Shown one piece after another: positions 1 to 4,657 of a DNA stretch of 5,567 nucleotides. This DNA is from Clostridiales bacterium. Its GTDB lineage: Bacteria; Bacillota; Desulfitobacteriia; Desulfitobacteriales; Desulfitobacteriaceae. Below the pieces are notes generated by a model. That model saw nothing but the letters and a program-made list of their open reading frames with translations. It was not told the DNA's origin and did no database searches. Both the position numbers and the translations under genes were made by a program. Within the stretch, counting starts at the first letter, position 1. Each line of letters starts with the position of its first letter. The DNA is taken from the NCBI GenBank assembly GCA_027357125.1, contig DAHVVW010000161.1, positions 1-5,567 of the forward strand. Reading direction: 5' to 3'.

Positions 1-35
1 TCAGTACTAAGGCGGGAGGAGTTCTTGTTAAACAA
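1..35 (-). CDS. Possible N-terminus of the next operon gene (bactofilin-like?), cut by window edge
   Basis: An open frame begins at a TTG codon (33-35) six bases past the stop of the M23 peptidase gene and runs open to the window edge: 11 codons plus two bases, reading M-F-N-K-N-S-S-R-L-S-T. A purine-rich AGGAG lies about 12 bases upstream, inside the end of the peptidase gene, which is longer than ideal spacing. A short, basic, polar start of this kind would fit a bactofilin (polymer-forming cytoskeletal protein). Genes of that family often sit next to membrane-anchored M23 peptidases with this N-terminal layout. Eleven residues cannot prove the family, and the TTG start is itself uncertain, so the function is inference from context. 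Confidence 0.3.
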   Translation of the reverse strand, partial: MFNKNSSRLST

Positions 36-41
36 TCCTGC

Positions 42-929
42 TCACTTCTCCTTTGCAAAATCTGTAAAATTAAGGGGGTCCGTATTCTCACCGTTGACAA
101 TTACCCCGTAGTGTAGATGTGCGCCGGTACTGCGCCCGGAATTTCCGCTTAGGGCAACCACATCCCCTTTGGTAACCTTTTGCCCATTTTCGACTAAGAG
201 ACGGGAATTATGACCGTAAAAAGTGACAATCCCATTACCATGGTCAATATTAACCCTACGTCCATAGACGTTGTCCCACCCGGCAAAAACCACTGTGCCG
301 CTGGCAGTAGCCCGAACTTCTGTTCCATAATTGCAGGCAATATCAATCCCGCTGTGAAACTCTTTAGTCCATCTGCCAAACGGATTTTTCCTGTACCCGA
401 AAGGAGACGCGATTTCTCCGTCAAGCGGAAGCATGGTGGGAGTGTGATCGAGCTGGTTCTGCTGTGCCAGTACCACTGAGTGATACTGCTGGAAACGTTC
501 GAGTTGAGCTTGAACGATATCTGCGTTAAGGTCGATGGAGCGGGAAGGGACATAACTTTGCGGAGCCATGCCAGGAGTGCGCTGTGCACTAAGCTTAGCG
601 GGCTGAATTTTGAGAAGGGAAGATATTTCTTGTTCCAGCGTGTCAATATGGTCGAGGTTTTGTGTGATTTGTACATTTTGTTCAGTCAGGTGCCCTATTT
701 CTTGATCCTTGGCCTTCAACTCCTCATGTAAGCGGTCAATTTGCGCGAACTCCTGGGCGTGCGCTTTTATGTAGTAGCTTTGATAAAGGTCATGAGCAAT
801 AAGAGTACTTAGGAGCAAGGCAAGCCCCAGGCTTGTCCCTATGAGCAAGCGTTTGCCGCGCACAGAAAAACGGAACTGGCGCGCAGGCGCATGCCCGTCC
901 GGAATAAACAAAACTGTAAACTTTCGCAC
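42..929 (-). CDS. Membrane-anchored M23 (LytM-type) metallopeptidase with coiled coil
   Basis: This 295-residue protein is predicted to cleave peptidoglycan cross-links or stem peptides at the outer face of the membrane. A short basic cytoplasmic tail (1-27) is followed by one membrane segment (about 28-45). A heptad-like charged region (about 52-108) follows, likely a coiled coil, then a linker and a C-terminal LytM/M23 domain (about 168-288). The zinc and catalytic residues are all present: H192 and D196 in HSGID, H240 in YGHNS, and H271 and H273 in HLH. It should therefore be an active enzyme rather than a degenerate regulator. The start is GTG at 929, preceded by AGGAG at 938-942 with 8-base spacing; the nearby ATG at 944 hits a stop after five codons. 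It lies 27 bases after the small Cys protein gene and is probably co-transcribed from the uvrC promoter. There is no lipobox. The family call is firm; the exact cell-wall role is not shown. Confidence 0.93.
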   Translation of the reverse strand: MRKFTVLFIPDGHAPARQFRFSVRGKRLLIGTSLGLALLLSTLIAHDLYQSYYIKAHAQEFAQIDRLHEELKAKDQEIGHLTEQNVQITQNLDHIDTLEQEISSLLKIQPAKLSAQRTPGMAPQSYVPSRSIDLNADIVQAQLERFQQYHSVVLAQQNQLDHTPTMLPLDGEIASPFGYRKNPFGRWTKEFHSGIDIACNYGTEVRATASGTVVFAGWDNVYGRRVNIDHGNGIVTFYGHNSRLLVENGQKVTKGDVVALSGNSGRSTGAHLHYGVIVNGENTDPLNFTDFAKEK

Positions 930-956
930 TAATCTTTCTCCTCCATGGGTACGTTT

Positions 957-1124
957 TTATCGTTGTGGCAGCCATGACACCGGGGTATAGCGGGAGCATT
1001 CCCCCCCCGGAGCAATAGCGGGGTCAGGCTTAAGGTTTTGAATATAGCTGTCTGATGAGCTGCAGTTGCTGGTACGTTTGAAGTAACATTGACGGCAGAT
1101 CTCGACGCGGTAGTTAAGAATCAT
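957..1124 (-). CDS. 55-residue Cys-containing small protein, translationally coupled to uvrC
   Basis: A 55-codon ORF starts at an ATG (1122-1124) that overlaps the last 11 bases of uvrC in another frame. AGGAG at 1133-1137 sits 8 bases upstream, ideal spacing, so translation is likely coupled to uvrC termination. The protein carries four cysteines: C10 and C13 as CxxC, then C21 and C43. It also has a Pro/Gly-rich middle (33-41) and the C-terminal residues W-L-P-Q-R. It has no membrane segment or signal peptide. The Cys spacing could bind zinc or an iron-sulfur cluster, but I do not recognise a family. Codons 39-42 contain a run of eight G, so one base gained or lost there would change the C-terminus. 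It fills the otherwise unexplained gap between uvrC and the M23 gene. The strong ribosome site and operon position argue for a real gene; function is unknown. Confidence 0.65.
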   Translation of the reverse strand: MILNYRVEICRQCYFKRTSNCSSSDSYIQNLKPDPAIAPGGECSRYTPVSWLPQR

Positions 1125-2877
1125 TACGTTCACTCCTGTGAAAATGATCGAACACAGCCTGGGCCGCGTTTAAGGGAAGTCCTGCGCCATTAAGCTCTGT
1201 CACTGAGGCTGCCCGAATGTTGTCCATAGACTGAAAGGAACGCAAGAGAAGCTGGCGGCGGCGGGTGCCTATGCCCGGAATTCCGTCTAATTGTGATAAC
1301 ACCATGTTTTTGGCACGCTGCTGCCGATGGAAAGTAACGGAAAAACGGTGGACTTCTTCCTGAATCCGAGCCAGAAGGTGAAAAGCACTTTCATCTAAAG
1401 TAAGCAGCCGCCCTTGGGCGTCAAGGAGCCCGGCTGTGCGGTGGCGGTCATCCTTGACCATACCTGCGACCGGAATATCCAGCTTAAGCGTGGAGAGTGC
1501 TTCTCTGGCCGCACTTATTTGTCCTTTCCCTCCGTCCACCAAAATCAAGTCCGGCAAGGGCATGCCCTCAGAGGCCAGGCGAGCATACCTGCGCCCTATA
1601 GTCTGGTTCATGGCCGCTGTGTCATCACGTTGTGCCATCTCCTGGATTTTGAACTTACGATAGCCTGAGCGGCACGGCTGACCGTGCAGGAACTGAACCA
1701 TGCCGGCGACGGGGTGTGTGCCGGCGGTATTGGATATGTCGAAAGCCTCAATTACGGCAGGGGCAGGTACGTTAAGGCTCTGGCCCAGAGCCCCAAGTGC
1801 CTGTTCTGCTTTTTTGTGGGCGAGCCCTGCCAGGGCTTTTTCTTCTTCTAAGGCAGTTTGCGCATTTTCAATTGTCAATTGCACCAGCTCACGTTTTTTC
1901 CCTTTGCGTGGTACCGTAACCGGGAACAACTCTTGCAGCAGAGAATTTGTAAGCTCCGGGATCAGGATCTCTTTAGGCCAGACGGTATTCTCTGTGTAAA
2001 ATTGGGCCAGGAACGAGATAAAAGCTTCTTCAGCCTCTTCATAATAAGGGAAAATAAAACTGTCCCGGGCCAATAATTTTCCCTGGCGCAGATAGAAGAT
2101 ATGGATGCACATCTGGTCTTCGAGCACGGCATACCCCACGACATCGCGGTCAACGAAGTCTGTTAAGGTGATATTTTGTTTTTCCCCGAGACGCTTTAAA
2201 TCTTCAATGAGGTCGCGGTATTCCATGGCCCGCTCGAATTGCAGTTCGTCAGAGGCTTTAAACATTTTGGCTTCAAGCCAGCGGATAACCCTCTCCTGTC
2301 CGCCCCGCAGAAAATAATTGACATCTTTCAGGATCTCCTCGTACTTGGGCGCAGAGACTTCCTGGACACATGGTCCCAGGCACTGTCCCAGATGGTAATA
2401 TAGACAGGGTCGCGCCGGAAGCTGGCGGCATTTGCGTAAGGGGAACAGGCGGTTTAAGAGCCGAGCGGCCTCCCTGGCTGAACCGGCGCTAGGATAGGGA
2501 CCGAAATATTTCCCCTTTTTCTGATCTATCTTTCTGGTTACGAGCATGCGCGGATGTTTTTCATTAGTGATCATTAGGTAAGGATAAGTCTTGTCATCGC
2601 GCAAAAGGATATTATATTTTGGATTGTGTTTTTTGATTAAGTTACATTCTAATACGAGGGCTTCGGCTTCAGACTCAGTGATTATATATTCAAAATCTGT
2701 AATCAGGCTTACAAGCTTCTGAGTCTTACCATCGTGGGACCCGGTAAAATAAGAACGGACCCGGTTTTTTAACACCTTGGCTTTCCCAACATAGATGATG
2801 TGGCCGTCCGTATTTTTCATTAGGTAAACACCCGGTTTTTCCGGTAACAAGCTGAGTTTTTGACGCAGTATCTCCAT
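1114..2877 (-). CDS. uvrC: UvrABC excinuclease subunit C
   Basis: UvrC makes the dual incisions 3' and 5' of a lesion after UvrA/UvrB recognition in nucleotide excision repair. The 587-residue protein is normal length for the family. Domains in order: GIY-YIG nuclease (about 13-92) with GVYLM, IYVGKAK, R39 and E77; a four-Cys patch C150, C158, C166, C170; the UVR UvrB-binding motif (about 200-232); the RNase H-like endonuclease with D380 in FDIS, D448 in VDGG and H510 in EVHRF; and C-terminal helix-hairpin-helix repeats (about 528-578) starting GIPGIG. The chosen start is ATG at 2877, with GGGGTGA 7 bases upstream (2885-2891) and homology beginning immediately. A longer frame to 2943 would run through the promoter and adds a basic, unrelated tail. 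No GAAC-N4-GTTC-type SOS box is visible upstream. It is the first gene of the leftward operon. Confidence 0.97.
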   Translation of the reverse strand: MEILRQKLSLLPEKPGVYLMKNTDGHIIYVGKAKVLKNRVRSYFTGSHDGKTQKLVSLITDFEYIITESEAEALVLECNLIKKHNPKYNILLRDDKTYPYLMITNEKHPRMLVTRKIDQKKGKYFGPYPSAGSAREAARLLNRLFPLRKCRQLPARPCLYYHLGQCLGPCVQEVSAPKYEEILKDVNYFLRGGQERVIRWLEAKMFKASDELQFERAMEYRDLIEDLKRLGEKQNITLTDFVDRDVVGYAVLEDQMCIHIFYLRQGKLLARDSFIFPYYEEAEEAFISFLAQFYTENTVWPKEILIPELTNSLLQELFPVTVPRKGKKRELVQLTIENAQTALEEEKALAGLAHKKAEQALGALGQSLNVPAPAVIEAFDISNTAGTHPVAGMVQFLHGQPCRSGYRKFKIQEMAQRDDTAAMNQTIGRRYARLASEGMPLPDLILVDGGKGQISAAREALSTLKLDIPVAGMVKDDRHRTAGLLDAQGRLLTLDESAFHLLARIQEEVHRFSVTFHRQQRAKNMVLSQLDGIPGIGTRRRQLLLRSFQSMDNIRAASVTELNGAGLPLNAAQAVFDHFHRSERNDS

Positions 2878-2902
2878 ATTGTGCTCACCCCGCTTGTTCT
2901 TT

Positions 2903-2931
2903 ATTCTAGTTGGTTTGGGCCGAGGATGCAA
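2903..2931 (-). promoter_or_regulatory. Sigma-A-type promoter for the uvrC operon
   Basis: Reading leftwards, a -35 box TTGCAT (2926-2931) is separated by exactly 17 bases from a -10 box TAGAAT (2903-2908). The predicted start of transcription is near 2896, giving an untranslated leader of about 19 bases that contains the uvrC ribosome site. The -10 matches consensus at five of six positions, the -35 at three of six. Its position inside the extended reading frame supports the start of uvrC at 2877. No separate promoter or terminator is evident before the downstream genes. Confidence 0.6.
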
Positions 2932-2955
2932 GTTTAGAAACATAACGCGTATAAT
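2927..2955 (+). promoter_or_regulatory. Candidate promoter for the 172-residue membrane protein
   Basis: A perfect TATAAT lies at 2950-2955, about 44 bases before the ATG at 2999. At 17-base spacing the -35 position (2927-2932) reads TGCAAG, a poor match, so strength would depend on the -10 box or an activator. This -35 region sits on top of the -35 of the leftward uvrC promoter. The call rests mainly on the -10 box and the lack of an alternative in this short divergent spacer. Confidence 0.4.
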
Positions 2956-2998
2956 CTTCTGACAGGGTTTTGTATTTTAGGGTTTGGGGGGGAGAATT

Positions 2999-3517
2999 AT
3001 GCCAAACTCCTGGGGGCGTCCGCCCCGCACGGAAATCTGGCAGGATCTGCAGGCGTTGGCTCTGTGGGTGGTAATCATTGCTGTGGCCGGTTACCTGCTG
3101 TTTCCAAATTTCTTTAAGGATGTTTATAGCAAAGTGAGTGAACCCACACAAGAGACGAGCAGTCTGGGGGAAGTAACCCTGCCGAGTACTTCCTCTACCG
3201 GTGACACTCTTGATTCCCAACTCTGGAATCTGCCGAGCTTCCCAAGTGTCAGCAACTCGCTGTATGATGGCAAAAGCGAAATTTCCAGCGGGTACTGGGT
3301 AATATTTGTCGCGAACGGGGAGTTCCAGCAACTGGCGGTCAACAGTGAATACTACGCTTTCTTGCTGCGATTGATTGAAAGCGACAGTAAAGCGACAGTG
3401 AAAAATACGGTAATTCTCGCAGCCAATGGGCAAATCCGTAAGTACATTGTCAGTGACGAAGTGTATGCGGTTATCACCAATATGAATGTTATCGACAGCC
3501 GTGCCCGGGGAGCCTAA
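2999..3517 (+). CDS. Single-pass membrane protein of unknown function
   Basis: This 172-residue protein is not one I recognise. A short basic, polar N-terminus (1-17) precedes one hydrophobic segment (about 19-36). A Ser/Thr-rich linker (about 46-95) and a compact mixed alpha/beta region (about 98-166, ending NVIDSRARG) follow. The likely topology is a small cytoplasmic tail with the folded domain outside. There is no lipobox Cys, and no Cys at all. The ATG at 2999 is preferred over an in-frame TTG at 2984, which lies within the G-rich ribosome site itself (2986-2994, GGGGGGGAG). The spacing to ATG is somewhat short. The gene is divergent from uvrC and converges on the transporter gene with 10 bases between stops. 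A longer antisense frame exists, but this strand has the ribosome site and a sensible membrane segment. Function is unknown. Confidence 0.75.
   Translation: MPNSWGRPPRTEIWQDLQALALWVVIIAVAGYLLFPNFFKDVYSKVSEPTQETSSLGEVTLPSTSSTGDTLDSQLWNLPSFPSVSNSLYDGKSEISSGYWVIFVANGEFQQLAVNSEYYAFLLRLIESDSKATVKNTVILAANGQIRKYIVSDEVYAVITNMNVIDSRARGA
3378..3399 (+). repeat. Perfect 11-bp tandem duplication inside a coding region
   Basis: The unit AAAGCGACAGT occurs twice head to tail at 3378-3388 and 3389-3399, inside the 172-residue membrane protein gene (around residues 127-134, reading E-S-D-S-K-A-T-V-K). The unit is not a multiple of three, so the two copies are read in different frames, and gain or loss of a unit would shift the frame. 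Confidence 0.85.
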
Positions 3518-3527
3518 ATGCAATGGG

Positions 3528-3971
3528 TTAACGAAACAGTAGTTTGGCACCAGCGGCAAACAGCCCGATCCCGAGGAGCTGCCACAGGCTCCAGTGCAAC
3601 CTTTGCACGCCGAACCAGCCAAAATGGTCTATCAGGACGGCAGTGCCCACTTGTCCGATAATAATGGCAGTAGTGGCATTGCAGACACCGATTTTAGGAA
3701 TACTGAGGGCTACGAGCCCGACAATGATCACGCTCAAGACCCCGCCCAGGTATAAGTACCAAGGAATACTCTGCCAGAATGAGCCGAAAATGGGGGAGCG
3801 CCGCGCGAAGACAGCAGCCAAGGCCACCACGGTCCCGATAATATGAACAATTAAAGTCGCTAACAATAAATTCGTCTTTTGGCTCAAGGCTGAATTAATT
3901 GTACCCTGAACAGCCATTGTCACGCCCGAAATAGCAGCGATTATAAAGGGCAAACTTAGAAATTTTGTCAT
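3528..3971 (-). CDS. YdcZ-type (DUF606) DMT-family transporter
   Basis: This is a 147-residue integral membrane protein of the small drug/metabolite transporter class. Five hydrophobic segments are visible (about 6-25, 36-56, 70-90, 96-115 and 129-146). The family pattern includes an early GVTMAVQGTINSAL stretch, small-residue-rich helices and the segment TTAIIIGQVGTAVLIDHFGW. At half the size of ten-helix EamA carriers it probably works as a dimer; members often occur in pairs, but here only one copy is seen. The substrate cannot be read from sequence. ATG at 3971 is chosen because AGGAGG (3979-3984) sits 7 bases upstream; the TTG at 3977, two codons earlier, is almost on top of that site. 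I find no convincing leftward promoter in the upstream spacer. Its stop faces that of the 172-residue protein gene with no terminator between them. Confidence 0.88.
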   Translation of the reverse strand: MTKFLSLPFIIAAISGVTMAVQGTINSALSQKTNLLLATLIVHIIGTVVALAAVFARRSPIFGSFWQSIPWYLYLGGVLSVIIVGLVALSIPKIGVCNATTAIIIGQVGTAVLIDHFGWFGVQRLHWSLWQLLGIGLFAAGAKLLFR

Positions 3972-3999
3972 GCTCAAACCTCCTGCTGATATTAATGAC

Positions 4000-4017
4000 T
4001 TTTACAAAAATTTTACA
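4000..4017. repeat. Direct repeat TTTTACA with 11-bp period in the divergent spacer
   Basis: TTTTACA occurs at 4000-4006 and again at 4011-4017, one helical turn apart. It lies 29-46 bases upstream of the transporter ATG and just before the candidate rightward promoter. Same-face direct repeats can be operator half-sites, but in an AT-rich spacer chance is possible. No binding protein can be named. Confidence 0.4.
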
Positions 4018-4045
4018 TGGACAAGTTCCCCAACTCAGCTAAGAT
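4018..4045 (+). promoter_or_regulatory. Candidate promoter for the 124-residue protein gene
   Basis: TGGACA (4018-4023, five of six to consensus) is followed after 16 bases by TAAGAT (4040-4045, four of six). Transcription would start near 4052, leaving a leader of about 65 bases that holds the ribosome site AGAGGTG at 4106-4112. The spacing is one short of optimum, so the call is tentative; no better pair was found in the spacer. Confidence 0.4.
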
Positions 4046-4117
4046 GTATCAGTATTCCTTTAGCAATTGAAGGGGAAAATTAAACTGTAAGACAAAAAGT
4101 TTGAAAGAGGTGGCGTC

Positions 4118-4492
4118 ATGGAAATCGATTACAGCCTAGTTCAACGTGCCCAGATGCTGCTAAGCCTTGACCATCCGCTTACACAGGTAAGGGATATTCT
4201 AATGAGGGAAGGATATCCACATGACCAAGTGAATGAGTTGATCGATGCCACCGAAGAAGTATTAAACTACCTTGTGCCTCCAGAGTATGACGAAAATAAA
4301 ATCGGGATTGATATTATCCACCCGGGAGAAAAGATTCAGGGAAGAAAACCTTCGGTTGATATCCTACTCGATAAAAGAACCGGGAAAATGGATCTCATGA
4401 CGCCGGAGTTACAAGAAACTTGGCGGGTAGCCAACGAGATTCGCAAAGCCGTAAAAGGCCAACGCCAGTACATGCCAAAATACTTCCACTAA
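4118..4492 (+). CDS. Uncharacterised soluble 124-residue protein
   Basis: I do not recognise this family. The ATG at 4118 has a good ribosome site, AGAGGTG at 4106-4112, 5 bases upstream. The protein is hydrophilic with no membrane segment, signal peptide or Cys. The first half (about 4-52) looks helical: a segment with SLDHPLTQVRDIL, then GYPHDQVNELIDATEEVLNYL, a pattern like a small helical bundle or UBA-like domain. The second half holds a likely beta-hairpin (about 78-93, SVDILLDKRTGKMDL), a helix (about 97-113) and a basic, aromatic tail ending MPKYFH. It is transcribed alone, with its own terminator before mqnE, so a role in menaquinone synthesis is not implied. Coding is well supported by start signals, ordinary amino acid make-up and the terminator placed just after its stop. 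Function is unknown. Confidence 0.8.
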   Translation: MEIDYSLVQRAQMLLSLDHPLTQVRDILMREGYPHDQVNELIDATEEVLNYLVPPEYDENKIGIDIIHPGEKIQGRKPSVDILLDKRTGKMDLMTPELQETWRVANEIRKAVKGQRQYMPKYFH

Positions 4493-4503
4493 AAAATAAT
4501 GGG

Positions 4504-4549
4504 AAAAGGGCTTAACTTATGAAGTTGTTTTTAAGTCCTTTCTTTTTTT
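4504..4549 (+). terminator. Rho-independent terminator after the 124-residue protein gene
   Basis: AAAGGGCTTAA (4505-4515) pairs with TTAAGTCCTTT (4531-4541) over 11 positions, including one G-T wobble. A run of seven T follows at 4543-4549. An inner AACTT/AAGTT pair (4514-4518 and 4522-4526) can form a competing small hairpin. It lies 12 bases past the stop and separates this gene from mqnE. Confidence 0.8.
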
Positions 4550-4579
4550 ATGTGCTCCAGGAGACGCTTCTTTATTCTT

Positions 4580-4608
4580 TTCTGTGCGAACTAAATTTAT
4601 GTTATAAT
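4580..4608 (+). promoter_or_regulatory. Extended -10 promoter for mqnE
   Basis: A perfect TATAAT (4603-4608) is preceded by TG at 4600-4601, giving the extended -10 form TGnTATAAT. The -35 position at 17-base spacing (4580-4585) reads TTCTGT, a weak match, as is common when the extended element is present. The start of transcription would be near 4615, with a leader of about 43 bases and GAAGG (4643-4647) as ribosome site. No riboswitch-like structure is apparent in the leader. Confidence 0.65.
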
Positions 4609-4657
4609 TAAAAACTGATAAAGTTTTGCTGGCAAAAAGAAAGAAGGTAGATCTTCG

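Noticed and set aside
194..731. Frames of 83-160 residues overlapping the M23 gene on both strands
   Set aside because: They overlap the conserved M23 catalytic domain and coiled coil in other frames and show no start signals or domain features.
790..999. 69-residue leftward frame overlapping the M23 gene start
   Set aside because: It lies out of frame across the small-protein end and the M23 N-terminus, has no suitable ribosome site, and reads as a shadow of both.
2878..2943. 22-residue N-terminal extension of uvrC to a start at 2943
   Set aside because: It runs through the -10/-35 pair, is basic and unrelated to UvrC, and the ATG at 2877 has its own well-spaced ribosome site.
2878..2998. 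SOS (LexA/DinR) box upstream of uvrC
   Set aside because: No GAAC-N4-GTTC type palindrome is present in the spacer; only isolated half-like sequences occur.
2906..3622. A 238-residue leftward open frame antisense to the membrane protein gene
   Set aside because: It has no ribosome site, starts inside the transporter gene, ends within the uvrC promoter region and has no coherent domain pattern. The opposite strand has a start signal and a clear membrane segment.
4550..4657. Possible riboswitch or leader RNA ahead of mqnE
   Set aside because: The transcribed leader is only about 43 bases and shows no stable conserved fold; only the promoter and ribosome site can be supported.
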